Made by a program: the position numbers and the translations under genes. The notes beneath the pieces are model-generated. The model was given only the letters and a program-made list of their open reading frames with translations. It was not told where the DNA came from and searched no databases. This document shows positions 1 to 9,836 of a stretch of DNA of 64,000 nt, one piece after another. Origin of the DNA: Agromyces archimandritae (GTDB taxonomy: Bacteria; Actinomycetota; Actinomycetes; Actinomycetales; Microbacteriaceae). The stretch is from positions 434,001 to 498,000 of the forward strand of contig NZ_CP071696.1 in assembly GCF_018024495.1 (NCBI RefSeq), given 5' to 3'. Positions within the stretch are counted from its first letter, which is position 1. Every line of letters begins with the position of its first letter.

Positions 1-89
1 GCTCACGCTGGCCACCAGTAGAAGTTCACCGTTCGCGTGCGATCGGTAAGCCACCACAGGAGACCAGCTCACTGCCGGCCTGCTCCGAA

Positions 90-105
90 CGGGCCCGAGG
101 GCCCG
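90..105. terminator. Hairpin after an off-window gene
   Basis: CGGGCCC-GA-GGGCCCG is a perfect inverted repeat followed by GTGCTTTC. It probably ends a gene to the left of the window. The rest of 1-238 holds nothing I can call a gene. Confidence 0.4.
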
Positions 106-238
106 GTGCTTTCATGTGCGGATGCCGTACGGCAACCGCATCAATCGTAGCAGTCGGGCCCGATTCGGCCGAGGAAGGGCCGGCCCGCGTCGGGTGCGGA
201 TGCCCCGGCGCACCGCCGCGGCCGCCCCCCGTCCCCGG

Positions 239-244
239 TACACT
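239..244 (+). promoter_or_regulatory. -10 element TACACT, leaderless start
   Basis: TACACT ends 7 nt before the ATG at 252, so transcription would begin at or next to the start codon. No ribosome binding site is seen. Confidence 0.55.
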
Positions 245-251
245 CGGCATC

Positions 252-443
252 ATGAGCACCGACGACGGCCACCAGGACGAGACCCCCGAAGAGCTCAAGC
301 AGAAGTTCCGCGAGGCGCTCGACCGCAAGAAGTCCGCCGCGAAGAAGCGCGAGGGCGAGTCGCACCTCGACGGCACCTCCGGCGCGCAGGGCGCCCACGG
401 CCGGGCCGACCACCGCCGCGAGTTCCGCCGCAAGAGCGGCTGA
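252..443 (+). CDS. DUF5302 small charged protein
   Basis: A 63-residue, strongly hydrophilic protein. Residues 11-35 are a Glu/Lys/Arg-rich stretch (ETPEELKQKFREALDRKK) that would be helical, followed by a Gly/His/Arg-rich tail ending HRREFRRKSG. This matches the short actinobacterial DUF5302 family, whose function is unknown. The start is set by the TACACT hexamer 7 nt upstream, and an open upstream extension is just GC-rich read-through. It stands alone, 83 nt before the GAF regulator, with no sign of shared regulation. Confidence 0.8.
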   Translation: MSTDDGHQDETPEELKQKFREALDRKKSAAKKREGESHLDGTSGAQGAHGRADHRREFRRKSG

Positions 444-526
444 ACCCCGCCGCACCGACCCTCGACCGGCCGCCCGGCGGCCGGTAGCATGGCGCGCAAT
501 TCGGATCGATGCAGATCGGAGCGGCG

Positions 527-1858
527 ATGCGCGCGGACTGGCTGGCACTGCCGGGGCGGGGCGGGACGCGCGAGCTCGTCGAAGCCTCCTGGCACCGCGC
601 CGCGGCCGAACGCCTCGACCCCGACACGGTCGTCGCCCCGCTGCTGCTCGACGGCCCGGAACTCGCCGACGCCAGGCGGACGCATGCGATCGCGCCGGCC
701 CTGCCGGTCATCCGGCGCCTCCTCGTGCAGGACGCCGAGGCCGGATCGGGCGTGCTCGTCGCCGTCGGCGACGCCCGCGGCCGACTGCTCTGGGTCGAGG
801 GCGACCCGGTGCTGCGTGCCCGCGCCGAGGCGATGATGTTCGTGCCGGGTGCCGGCTGGACCGAGCACGACGTCGGCACCGCGGCCCCGGGCACGGCCCT
901 CGCGCTCGGCCACGGCATCCAGATCCACGCCGAGGAGCACTTCGCCCGCCCCGTCAAGGCGTGGAGCTGCACGGCCGTGCCCGTGCACGACCCCGAGTCG
1001 CGCGAACTCATCGGCGTGCTCGACGTCACCGGCGGCGACGAGGTCGTCGCCCCGCACGTGCTCACCCTCCTCGAGGCGACCGTCGCCGCCGTCGAGCGCG
1101 AGCTGCTCATCGGCCGCCTGCGGGAACGCGGATCCGCGCCCCACCGGCCTCGCCGCGCCGCGGGCGCCGGCACCGCACCGGCATCCACTGCGGCATCCGC
1201 TGCGGCACCCGCCGCGCCGGCCCGCCTCGCCGTGCTCGGCCGCGACCGTGCGCGCCTCAGCGGCCCCGGCGGCGACGCGGTGCTGAGCGCCCGTCACAGC
1301 GAACTGCTCGCACTGCTCGCCTGGCACCGCGCCGGCCTCGGCGCCGAACGCCTCGCCCGGCTCGCCTACGGCGACGACGGCTCGGCCCCGACCCTCCGCG
1401 CCGAGATGGTGCGGCTACGGCGCGTCCTCGCCGCCGTCGCCGCCGATCTCGGGCCGCTCACCCGGCCGTACCGGCTCGCCGCGCCCCTCGAACTCGACCT
1501 CGCCGGCGTCGTCGAACTGCAGCGGCGCGGGGCCCACCGAGCGGCGATCGAAGCCTACGGGGGCGGCCCCCTGCCTGCATCCACCGCCCCCGGCGTCGAA
1601 GAGCTCCGCGAGGACGTCGTCGGCCGGCTCCGCGAAGCGCTGCTCGAATCGGGGTCGGCCGAACTCCTCCTCGCCTGGGGCGAGACCGAACGCGGCGCCG
1701 GCGACGCCGAGATCTGGCGGGCGGCCCTCCACGCGCTGCCGCCCCGCTCCCCCAAGCGCGCCGCCGCCGTCGCCCGGCTCGAACGCCTCGACGCCGAGCT
1801 CGCGATGCAGCGCCCTGCGGCATCCACCCGCAACCGGATGCAACCTTCGGCCCGGTAG
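527..1858 (+). CDS. GAF-domain transcriptional regulator (AcoR-like) of aldehyde dehydrogenase
   Basis: About 443 residues. The N-terminal part (roughly 5-200) has the SWHRAAAERLDPD opening and a GAF-like sensor region (GSGVLVAVGDARGRLLWVEGD, then GTALALGHGIQIHAEEHF and AVPVHDPESRELIGVLDV), as in AcoR/DhaR-type activators. It has no sigma-54 AAA domain. After an Ala/Pro-rich linker (about 205-240) comes a DNA-binding-like region with ARHSELLALLAWHRAGL and TLRAEMVRLRRVL. ATG 527 is preferred over ATG 509 because GGAG lies 5 nt before it. It is encoded just upstream of, and collinear with, an aldehyde dehydrogenase plus DUF779 gene. This is a recurrent actinobacterial arrangement, so it is likely their activator responding to an alcohol or aldehyde. 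Confidence 0.75.
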   Translation: MRADWLALPGRGGTRELVEASWHRAAAERLDPDTVVAPLLLDGPELADARRTHAIAPALPVIRRLLVQDAEAGSGVLVAVGDARGRLLWVEGDPVLRARAEAMMFVPGAGWTEHDVGTAAPGTALALGHGIQIHAEEHFARPVKAWSCTAVPVHDPESRELIGVLDVTGGDEVVAPHVLTLLEATVAAVERELLIGRLRERGSAPHRPRRAAGAGTAPASTAASAAAPAAPARLAVLGRDRARLSGPGGDAVLSARHSELLALLAWHRAGLGAERLARLAYGDDGSAPTLRAEMVRLRRVLAAVAADLGPLTRPYRLAAPLELDLAGVVELQRRGAHRAAIEAYGGGPLPASTAPGVEELREDVVGRLREALLESGSAELLLAWGETERGAGDAEIWRAALHALPPRSPKRAAAVARLERLDAELAMQRPAASTRNRMQPSAR

Positions 1859-1909
1859 CGTCGGCGCCGCGCACAGCCCGTGCGCACCGCGAAGCCGAAG
1901 GAGCCTTCC

Positions 1910-3484
<1,575 letters not shown>

Positions 3485-3495
3485 TCGGCCCCGCG

Positions 3496-3894
3496 ATGGA
3501 TGCCGGGGCTCCCGGCGCCTCGCGGGTCGCGGTGACGGCGGAGGCGGCAAGCCTCCTCCGCCGCCTCACCGCGACCCACGGGCCGCTCATGTTCCACCAG
3601 TCCGGCGGATGCTGCGACGGCTCATCTCCGATGTGCTACCCCGTCGGGATGTTCCGCACGGGCGCCGGGGATGTGCACCTCGGCGCGCTCGCCGTCGACG
3701 GCCTCGACCCGATCGAGGTGTACATGTCGGCGTTCCAGTTCGAGTACTGGAAGTACACGCATCTCACGATCGACGTCGTCGACGGCCGCGGCTCGGGCTT
3801 CTCGGTCGAGGCGCCGGAGGGCAAACGGTTCCTCATCCGCTCGCGGATGCTGGACGAGACCGAGCTGGAGGCCTTCGGCCTGCTCCCCCGCTGA
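3496..3894 (+). CDS. DUF779 protein linked to aldehyde dehydrogenase
   Basis: 132 residues. The N-terminal third has a Cys-rich motif, HQSGGCCDGSSPMCYP (about residues 34-49), typical of DUF779, then GAGDVHLG and a Trp/Tyr-rich stretch SAFQFEYWKYTHLTID. The family is usually encoded next to acetaldehyde dehydrogenases, as here, and its role is not established. The clustered cysteines suggest metal or redox chemistry, which is my inference. There is no good ribosome binding site, and the gene starts 11 nt after the dehydrogenase stop codon, so it is probably translated from the same message. It is convergent with the FMN reductase gene, with a palindromic repeat between them. Confidence 0.85.
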   Translation: MDAGAPGASRVAVTAEAASLLRRLTATHGPLMFHQSGGCCDGSSPMCYPVGMFRTGAGDVHLGALAVDGLDPIEVYMSAFQFEYWKYTHLTIDVVDGRGSGFSVEAPEGKRFLIRSRMLDETELEAFGLLPR

Positions 3895-3906
3895 GGGGCG
3901 CTCCTG

Positions 3907-3978
3907 CTTCCGGGGGTCGTTTCCCGCCAGGTTTCCGGCGGAATCCGCGGTTTCGTGGCGGGATACGACCCCCGGAAG
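3907..3978. repeat. REP-like palindromic element, copy A1
   Basis: Inverted repeat of 23-nt arms (3907-3929 and 3956-3978, one mismatch) around a 26-nt centre. The shared core of the left arm is TTCCGGGGGTCGTTTCCCGC. The same arms recur at 56266-56335. Here it lies between convergent genes and could serve as a two-way terminator, but copy A2 lies between divergent genes, so termination is not its only explanation. Confidence 0.8.
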
Positions 3979-3981
3979 CGC

Positions 3982-4590
3982 TCAGGCGTCGCCGAAGGGG
4001 CTGCCGAGGGCGAAGGGGTCGCGGACGCGCCCGGAGCGGTCGGTGCGGGCCACGAGTTCGGCGAACTCCTCGGCGCCGCGCCGGATCCGCTCCGAGAGCG
4101 AGCGCACCCCGTCGCCGTCGCCGCCCCAGTCCGAGGTCGCCGCGTAGACGCCCGTCGGCACGGGCACGGCGTGCAGGTAGGTGAACAGGGGGCGCATGGC
4201 GTAGTCGATCGCGAGCGAGTGCCTGGGCGTGCCGCCGGTCGCGCCGAGCAGCACCGGCAGGCCGTCGAGGGCCTCGGGGTCGACGACGTCGATGAACGAC
4301 TTGAAGAGCCCCGCGTAGCTCGTCGTGAAGATCGGGGTGACGGCGATGAGTCCGTCCGCCGTGTCGAGGCGGTCGAGGAGCGCTTCGAGCTTCGGCGGGG
4401 CGAATCCCTGCAGCAGGTGGTTGGCGATGTCGTGGGCGAGGTCGCGCAGCTCGAACACGGCGAGCTCGGCATCCACTCCGCGCTCGTCGAGCACGGCCGA
4501 CACGTCGCGGCTCAGCCGGTCGGCGAGCGTGCGGGTCGAGCTCGGCGTGCTGAGCCCGGCGGTGACGACGACGATCCGCTTGGGCGTCAT
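3982..4590 (-). CDS. FMN reductase, CE1759-type, partner of LLM monooxygenase
   Basis: A 202-residue flavodoxin-like NAD(P)H:FMN reductase. The N-terminal beta strand and phosphate loop read IVVVTAGLSTPSSTRTLADRL, the second flavin-contact region is IAVTPIFTTSYAGLFKSFID, and the third is LLGATGGTPRH. These are the marks of the CE1759 group, which is encoded with a specific luciferase-like monooxygenase. Its start overlaps the stop of that monooxygenase by 4 nt (ATGA), so the two are translationally coupled. The likely role is supply of reduced FMN to the partner. The substrate of the pair is unknown. Confidence 0.88.
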   Translation of the reverse strand: MTPKRIVVVTAGLSTPSSTRTLADRLSRDVSAVLDERGVDAELAVFELRDLAHDIANHLLQGFAPPKLEALLDRLDTADGLIAVTPIFTTSYAGLFKSFIDVVDPEALDGLPVLLGATGGTPRHSLAIDYAMRPLFTYLHAVPVPTGVYAATSDWGGDGDGVRSLSERIRRGAEEFAELVARTDRSGRVRDPFALGSPFGDA

Positions 4591-5813
4591 CGCTCGTCCT
4601 CGCCGGCGGGGCCTTCGGCGGGGCGTTCCGCAGCGCGGCCGAACGCGGAGCCGGACGCCGGTGCCGAGTCCTGATACGGCGAGCCGCCGGTGACGTTGTC
4701 GCCGCGGTTCGGGTTCGGGCGCGGCTGGCGCGGGGCGGCGTCGCCGTACTTGGCGCGGACGAGCGAGGCGTGCGTCGGGGCATCCGGCACCTCGGCCGGG
4801 CGGCCCTCCTCGAAGCCGGCCCGCAGCGCCGGCAGGATCTCGCCGAGGAAGTCGAGCTGCTCGAGCACGGTCTTCAGCGGCAGGCCGGCGTGATCCATGA
4901 GGAAGAGCTGGCGCTGGTAGTCGCCGACGTACTCGCGGAACCCGAGGGCGCGGTCGATGACCTCCTGCGGGCTGCCGACGGTGAGCGGGGTCTGCTCGGT
5001 GAAGTCCTCCATCGTGGGGCCGTTGCCGTAGACGGGCGCCTGGTCGAAGTAGGGGCGGAAGGCCGCCTTCGCCTCCTGCGAGGTGCGACCCATGAACACC
5101 TGCCCGCCGAGGCCGACGATCGCCTGGGCGGCGCTGCCGTGCCCGTAGTGCTCGAAGCGCTGCCGGTAGAGGGCGACCATGCGCTGCGTGTGCGAGGCGG
5201 GCCAGAAAATGTGGTTCGCGAAGAATCCATCGCCGTAGTAGGCGGCCTGTTCAGCGATCTCAGGGGTGCGGATGGATCCGTGCCACACGAACGGCGGCAC
5301 GTCGTCGAGCGGCCTCGGGGTGGAGGTGAAGCCCTGCAGCGGGGTGCGGAAGCGCCCCTCCCAGTCGACGACGTCTTCGCGCCAGAGGCGGTGCAGGAGG
5401 TTGTAGTTCTCGATCGCGAGCGGCAGGCCCTGGCGGATGTCCTTGCCGAACCACGGGTAGACGGGGCCCGTGTTGCCGCGGCCGAGCATGACATCCACCC
5501 GCCCGTTCGAGACGTGCTGGAGCATCGCGAAGTCCTCGGCGATCTTCACCGGGTCGTTCGTGGTGATGAGCGTGGTCGCCGTCGAGAGCACGAGGCGTTC
5601 GGTCTGCGCGGCGATGTAGGCGAGGGTCGTCGGCGGCGAGGACGAGAAGAAGGGCGGGTTGTGGTGCTCGCCGAGGGCGAAGACGTCGAGGCCGACGTCT
5701 TCGGCGTGCTTCGCGATCGTGATGGTGTCGGTGATGCGCTGATGCTCGCTCGGCGTCTCGCCGGTGGTCGGGTCGCGCGTGATGTCGCTGACGGAGAAGA
5801 GTCCGAACTGCAT
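4587..5813 (-). CDS. LLM-class flavin-dependent monooxygenase, CE1758-type
   Basis: A 408-residue bacterial-luciferase-like TIM-barrel enzyme. Family marks are GLDVFALGEHHNPPF near the N terminus, LSTATTLITTNDPVKIAEDFAML, GRVDVMLGRGNTGPVYPWFG, PFVWHGSIRTPEIAE and YGDGFFANHIFW. The C-terminal 45 residues are a disordered Pro/Asp-rich tail ending PAEGPAGEDER that is not part of the fold. A ribosome binding site (AGGAGGGC in the message) precedes the ATG at 5813. It is the first gene of a two-gene operon with the FMN reductase. The family name CE1758 comes from a Corynebacterium protein, and no substrate can be read from sequence. Confidence 0.9.
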   Translation of the reverse strand: MQFGLFSVSDITRDPTTGETPSEHQRITDTITIAKHAEDVGLDVFALGEHHNPPFFSSSPPTTLAYIAAQTERLVLSTATTLITTNDPVKIAEDFAMLQHVSNGRVDVMLGRGNTGPVYPWFGKDIRQGLPLAIENYNLLHRLWREDVVDWEGRFRTPLQGFTSTPRPLDDVPPFVWHGSIRTPEIAEQAAYYGDGFFANHIFWPASHTQRMVALYRQRFEHYGHGSAAQAIVGLGGQVFMGRTSQEAKAAFRPYFDQAPVYGNGPTMEDFTEQTPLTVGSPQEVIDRALGFREYVGDYQRQLFLMDHAGLPLKTVLEQLDFLGEILPALRAGFEEGRPAEVPDAPTHASLVRAKYGDAAPRQPRPNPNRGDNVTGGSPYQDSAPASGSAFGRAAERPAEGPAGEDER

Positions 5814-5922
5814 GATTGCCCTCCTGGCTTCGGCCGATGCAACTCAATACGTTTGCATACAGTCGTGAGCAACGGCCGCCCCTGCTCAACTATTCCGCAT
5901 CCGCCGCGCGCAGGCGAGACCG

Positions 5923-6846
5923 TTATTCGGTGACGAGCACGACCTTGCCGCGCAGATGCCCAGCCTTCAGATGCGCGTACGCCTCGACGACCCGCTCGAT
6001 CGGGTACACGGCGTCGATCTCGAGCCGCACCTCGCCGGCCGCGATGAGTTCGGCCAGCTCGGCGATCTCGAGCGCGCCGATCGTCTCGCCGCCCGCCCCG
6101 TGCGCCCCGATCTTCTCCGCGAAGGCCTTGTCGGCGATCGTGTCGATGCGATCCGGATCGACGCCGAGCTCGATGGCGGCCTCCATCGTCTCGCGGCCGT
6201 GGGTGTCGATCACGGCATCCACCCCCGACGGCGCGAGCGCGCGGACGCGATCGGCCAGGCCCGGCCCGTATCGCACGGGCTCGATGCCGAGCTCTCGCAG
6301 GGCCTCGTCGTTCGCCTCGCCCGCCGAGCCGATCACCCTGGCCCCGGCGCGCCTGGCGAGCTGCGCCGAGAGCATCCCGACGCCGCCGGCCGCCGCGCTG
6401 ACGAACACCGTCTCGCCTGCCCGCGGCCGCACCGCCCGCATCGTGGCGACCGCCGTACGGCCGGCGATGTCGAGGGACCCGGCCTGCTCGAACGTCAGCC
6501 CCGCCGGCTTCGACAGCAGACGGTCGGCCGGCACGATCGCGAAATCCGCCTGCGCGTGGAAGCGCCGCCCGCCGAACACTTCGTCACCCGGCTGCCAGCG
6601 CTCGGCGCCCGGGCCGACCGCATCCACGATGCCGGCGAGGTCGTTGCCGTTGCCGAGCGGCAGCGCAAGGCCCGGGCCGTAGTGCTCGAGCGAACCCGGC
6701 CGCTCGACGATCTTCCAGTCGACCGGATTCAGGCCGGCCGCGAGCACCCGCACCCGCACCTCGCCGGGCCCGGGCTCGGGCCGCGGCAGCTCGCGCACCA
6801 CGAGATCCGCCACGCTGCCCAGCCGCTCGATCCGCACCGCACGCAT
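5923..6846 (-). CDS. NADP-dependent zinc-free quinone oxidoreductase-like protein (MDR family)
   Basis: 307 residues of the medium-chain dehydrogenase/reductase fold. The GroES-like N-terminal domain has GEVRVRVLAAGLNPVDWKIVERPG and GNDLAGIVDAVGPGAERWQPGDEVFG. The Rossmann region has VSAAAGGVGMLSAQLARRAGARVIG. The Cys/His catalytic zinc ligands of alcohol dehydrogenases are absent, so it belongs with the quinone oxidoreductase/enoyl reductase group. The start at 6846 follows GGGGAG, and longer upstream reading frames lack coding character. It is a single gene, divergent from the glycosyltransferase gene. Its substrate is unknown. Confidence 0.85.
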   Translation of the reverse strand: MRAVRIERLGSVADLVVRELPRPEPGPGEVRVRVLAAGLNPVDWKIVERPGSLEHYGPGLALPLGNGNDLAGIVDAVGPGAERWQPGDEVFGGRRFHAQADFAIVPADRLLSKPAGLTFEQAGSLDIAGRTAVATMRAVRPRAGETVFVSAAAGGVGMLSAQLARRAGARVIGSAGEANDEALRELGIEPVRYGPGLADRVRALAPSGVDAVIDTHGRETMEAAIELGVDPDRIDTIADKAFAEKIGAHGAGGETIGALEIAELAELIAAGEVRLEIDAVYPIERVVEAYAHLKAGHLRGKVVLVTE

Positions 6847-6984
6847 ATCGCTCCCCTCGACCGCCGGACGGCCGCGAATCGGCGCCCATGGCGACGCTAC
6901 CGGGACCGCGGGCGGGCGCGCCAGGCGCCCGCCTCCCGACACGCGGCGGACGGGCCGCGCTGCCGCCGGACGCGGGCCGCTCGC

Positions 6985-6990
6985 TAGACT
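6985..6990 (+). promoter_or_regulatory. -10 element TAGACT, leaderless start
   Basis: TAGACT lies 7 nt before the ATG at 6998 of the glycosyltransferase gene. There is no ribosome binding site in the gap CACGACG. Confidence 0.6.
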
Positions 6991-6997
6991 CACGACG

Positions 6998-7816
6998 ATG
7001 ACCACCATCAGCGTCGTCGTTCCGAGTCTGAACGACGCCAGGTTCCTCGAGAACTGCCTCGCTGCGCTGGCCAGGCAGACCCGCCCCGCCGATGAGATCG
7101 TCGTCGTCGACAACGGGTCGAGCGACGACACGGCCGAGGTGGGTCGCGCGTTCGGGGCGCGGATCGTGGACGAACCGCTGCGCGGGGTGTGGCCGGCGAC
7201 GGCCGCGGGTCTCGATGCGGCGACGGGCGAGATCCTCGCCCGCCTGGATGCGGATTCGGTTCCGGCACCCGGCTGGCTCGCCGAGGTGGAGCGGCGGATG
7301 ACCGCGCCCGACCGGCCCGACGCGATCTCGGGCGGGGCATCGTTCTACGGCGGGACGGCGGCGGTGCGGTGGATCGCCCGGAACGTGTACATCGGCGGCT
7401 ACTTCCTCGTGATCGGGTGGCTGCTCGGGCATCCGCCGATCTTCGGCTCGAACTATGCGATCCGCGCCGACGCGTGGCGGGCCGTGCGGGAGCGGACGTT
7501 CCGCGATCGCGGCGACGTGCACGACGACCTCGACCTGTCGTGGTGGATGCAGCCGGGAATGCGGGTCGTGCGCGACCCGGCGCTCGTCGTGTCGGTCTCC
7601 GCGCGGCCGTTCGACACGTGGTCGGGCCTCGGGCGGCGGGTGCGGATCGCCTTCCACACCCTGGCGATCGAGTTCCGCGGCTGGGCGCCGCTCGAGCGGC
7701 GGCGGGCGCATATCGCCGCGCAGCGCGCGTGGCGGGCCGAGCGGCGTGCCGCGATGGATGCCGTGGGCGACGGCCCGGAGGCCGCAGCGGAGCCCGGAGA
7801 GCCGGCCGGGGCGTAG
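6998..7816 (+). CDS. Family 2 glycosyltransferase
   Basis: 272 residues. The GT-A nucleotide-sugar fold opens with ISVVVPSLNDARFLENCLAAL and DEIVVVDNGSSDDT, and the metal-binding DxD appears as LDADSVPAPGWL at about residue 85. A hydrophobic segment (NVYIGGYFLVIGWLLG, about 128-143) and SNYAIRADAWR follow, then DVHDDLDLSW, which supplies the acidic catalytic region. It probably transfers a sugar to a membrane-bound or wall glycolipid acceptor at the inner membrane face. The acceptor is unknown. It is leaderless (TAGACT 7 nt upstream) and convergent with the wHTH regulator gene, 7 nt apart. Confidence 0.85.
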   Translation: MTTISVVVPSLNDARFLENCLAALARQTRPADEIVVVDNGSSDDTAEVGRAFGARIVDEPLRGVWPATAAGLDAATGEILARLDADSVPAPGWLAEVERRMTAPDRPDAISGGASFYGGTAAVRWIARNVYIGGYFLVIGWLLGHPPIFGSNYAIRADAWRAVRERTFRDRGDVHDDLDLSWWMQPGMRVVRDPALVVSVSARPFDTWSGLGRRVRIAFHTLAIEFRGWAPLERRRAHIAAQRAWRAERRAAMDAVGDGPEAAAEPGEPAGA

Positions 7817-7823
7817 CGGTCGC

Positions 7824-8405
7824 TCAGGCCTCGTTGTCGGCGGCGATGAGGTGGAGCTGCCAGGTATGCACGCCGGGGCCGGGGACGGTGTTCCGTTCCT
7901 GCCACTTGTGGGCGACCTCGGTGAGGTCCCTCATGAGCTCCTCGAATTCCTCCTCGGCGAGATGCAGGGTGTAGGAGTTCAGTACGCCGTGGATCTCGGT
8001 CGTGCGGCCGCTCGTATAGTCGGCGCCCCAGACGACGGCTCGGCCGAGGGTGTCGGTGACCTCTTCGGCCATCGCCTGCAGCACGACGTTGCCGAGGTGC
8101 ACGTCGGCGACGGGGTTCTCGGGGTTGCCGAGCTGGATGGGCTGAGGATTCTCGCGCCACACGCGGTCGCGGCGGTCGCGGGCGAGCTCGGGGGCTTCGA
8201 CGATGAGGCCGGCGTCGGCGAGCACGCGCAGATGGAAGCTGATCTGATTCGCCGGCAGCTCGAGTTCGTCGGCGAGGTCGGCGGCACGCGCGAATCCGCG
8301 CCGGGAGAGCACGCGGGAGATCCGCTGCCGCACGGGGTTCGCGATCGCCTTCAGCACCGCGATCGACGCGACCGGGGCTTCCATGCGCTCCTGCTTCTCA
8401 GCCAT
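7824..8405 (-). CDS. Winged-helix (ArsR-like) transcriptional regulator
   Basis: 193 residues from the ATG at 8405. Residues about 14-70 form a winged helix: VLKAIANPVRQRISRVL, then ADLADELELPANQISFHLRVLADAGLI (recognition helix). The C-terminal half (HLGNVVLQAMAEEVTDTLG, then LHLAEEEFEELMRDLTEVAHKW) resembles the effector or dimerisation part of ArsR-type repressors that control multidrug exporters. It is divergent from an MFS exporter gene, and a perfect 7-bp inverted repeat lies between them, so it very likely represses that exporter and itself. TACACT lies 6 nt before the start, so the transcript is leaderless. Confidence 0.82.
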   Translation of the reverse strand: MAEKQERMEAPVASIAVLKAIANPVRQRISRVLSRRGFARAADLADELELPANQISFHLRVLADAGLIVEAPELARDRRDRVWRENPQPIQLGNPENPVADVHLGNVVLQAMAEEVTDTLGRAVVWGADYTSGRTTEIHGVLNSYTLHLAEEEFEELMRDLTEVAHKWQERNTVPGPGVHTWQLHLIAADNEA

Positions 8406-8411
8406 GCGCCC

Positions 8412-8417
8412 AGTGTA
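8412..8417 (-). promoter_or_regulatory. -10 element TACACT of the wHTH regulator
   Basis: On the minus strand TACACT lies 6 nt before the ATG at 8405. It faces away from the MFS promoter and shares the operator region. Confidence 0.6.
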
Positions 8418-8432
8418 CGGATCCCGCAGCAC

Positions 8433-8460
8433 AAGTTGCATAATTATTCTTGCGCAACTT
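8433..8460. promoter_or_regulatory. Candidate operator: AAGTTGC-N14-GCAACTT
   Basis: Perfect 7-bp inverted repeat with an AT-rich 14-nt centre, unusual in this GC-rich DNA. It lies between the divergent regulator and MFS genes and overlaps the -35 of the MFS promoter (TTGCGC, 8450-8455). This position is suited to repression of both genes by the wHTH protein. Confidence 0.65.
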
Positions 8461-8478
8461 TCGCTGTCTATCTAAGCT
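8450..8478 (+). promoter_or_regulatory. MFS promoter TTGCGC-N17-TAAGCT
   Basis: A -35-like TTGCGC (8450-8455) and -10 TAAGCT (8473-8478) are separated by exactly 17 nt. The -10 is 7 nt before the ATG at 8486, which therefore looks like the true leaderless start rather than the ATG at 8480. Confidence 0.65.
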
Positions 8479-8485
8479 CATGCCC

Positions 8486-9817
8486 ATGACGACCCCCGCG
8501 CCGGCCGAGGCCCCCGGCATCCACCGCCTCAGCCGCAACACCGCCTACCTCACCTGGCTCGCGAGCGACACCGCCACCGGGCTCTCGAACGCGCTCGCCT
8601 CCTTCGCCGTGCCCCTCCTCGCCCTCTTCGTCACGGACGACCCCGCCCAGGCCGGCGTCATCGGCGCCGTCGGCCTCATCGTCCGCCTCGTCACGACCCT
8701 CACCGGCGGGCTGCTCGCCGACCGGCACCGCCGCCTCGTCCTCATGCTGCTCGGCGCCCTCGCCGGGCTCGTGCTCGCCGCCGCCTTCATGCTCCTCGCC
8801 GCCGCCGACGGCCTGACCTTCGGCATGCTGATGATCGTCTCCGCGCTCATCTCGGCCCGGGCCGGCATCTTCGGGCCCGCCGACGAAGCCGCCGTCAAAG
8901 AACTCGTGCCCGACGAGGCGATGGGCCGCGCCCAGGCCGCCAACCAGGCCCGCGACGCCATGCTGGACCTGGTCGGCGGACCGCTCGGCGGCGTGCTGCT
9001 CGCCGCCGGCGGCTGGCTGATCGGCGCGGCCATGACCGCCTGCCAGCTCGTCGCCGGCGCCACCTCGTGGGCGCTGCTGCGGGCTCGGCGAGGGGCGGCA
9101 TCCGCACCCGTGCCCGCAGCGGATGCCCCGAGCCCTGCCCCCGGCGCCGCGCGACCGGCATCCACCGGCGGGCGCTCGGCCCTCCGCGAGATCCGCGAAG
9201 GCCTCGCCTGGCTGTTCGCCCGCGAAGACCTCCGCGGAGCCATGTTCATCGCCACGATCGTGAACCTCGGGTTCGGCATCGGCATGACGACCGTCGTCTA
9301 CGCCCTGCAGCAGGACGGCCGCTCCCCCGCCGTCATCGGCTGGGTCTCCGCCGGCATCAGCGCCTTCATGCTCGTCGGCGCGCTCGTCGCGCCCGCCATC
9401 GTCACCCGCATCCGCGCCGGCGCCATCGTCTGCACCGGGCTGACGACCGCGACGCTCGGTTTCGTCGTCATGCCGTTCGCCGAGCATCCGCTCGCGATCA
9501 CCGTAGTGCTCGGCCTCGCCGCCCTGCTCGTCCCGGCCGTGAACGCCGCACTCAGCGGCTACACGATGGTCGCCGTGCCCTCGCGGCTGCTCGGCCGGGT
9601 GAACAGCGCCTCCTCGGTGCTCGCCATGGGCGCGATGCCGCTCGGTCCGCTCGTGGCCGGCGTCGGCCTCGGGGCGCTCGGCCGCCCATCCACCCTGCTG
9701 ATCGGCGCCGCGATCTGCCTCGTCGCCGTCACCATCGCACTCGCGAGCCGGAGCCTGCGCTCGCTGCCCGCCGAGGCCGGCTGGGCGGCGCACGCGCAGC
9801 GCTTCGCGCGCGACTGA
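8486..9817 (+). CDS. MFS exporter
   Basis: About 443 residues with some 12 membrane spans. The opening RNTAYLTWLASDTATGLSNALASFAVPLLALFV, the loop motif GGLLADRHRRLVLML between helices 2 and 3, and the central loop GRAQAANQARDAMLDLVGGPLGG are typical of drug-exporter MFS proteins of the MFS_3/EntS-like type. A long Ala/Pro cytoplasmic loop (about 195-225) splits the two six-helix halves. It is divergent from the ArsR-like repressor gene, sharing the AAGTTGC inverted repeat, so it is probably induced by a toxic compound. The substrate is unknown. Confidence 0.87.
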   Translation: MTTPAPAEAPGIHRLSRNTAYLTWLASDTATGLSNALASFAVPLLALFVTDDPAQAGVIGAVGLIVRLVTTLTGGLLADRHRRLVLMLLGALAGLVLAAAFMLLAAADGLTFGMLMIVSALISARAGIFGPADEAAVKELVPDEAMGRAQAANQARDAMLDLVGGPLGGVLLAAGGWLIGAAMTACQLVAGATSWALLRARRGAASAPVPAADAPSPAPGAARPASTGGRSALREIREGLAWLFAREDLRGAMFIATIVNLGFGIGMTTVVYALQQDGRSPAVIGWVSAGISAFMLVGALVAPAIVTRIRAGAIVCTGLTTATLGFVVMPFAEHPLAITVVLGLAALLVPAVNAALSGYTMVAVPSRLLGRVNSASSVLAMGAMPLGPLVAGVGLGALGRPSTLLIGAAICLVAVTIALASRSLRSLPAEAGWAAHAQRFARD

Positions 9818-9836
9818 CCGGCCGCCCCGACGGGGC

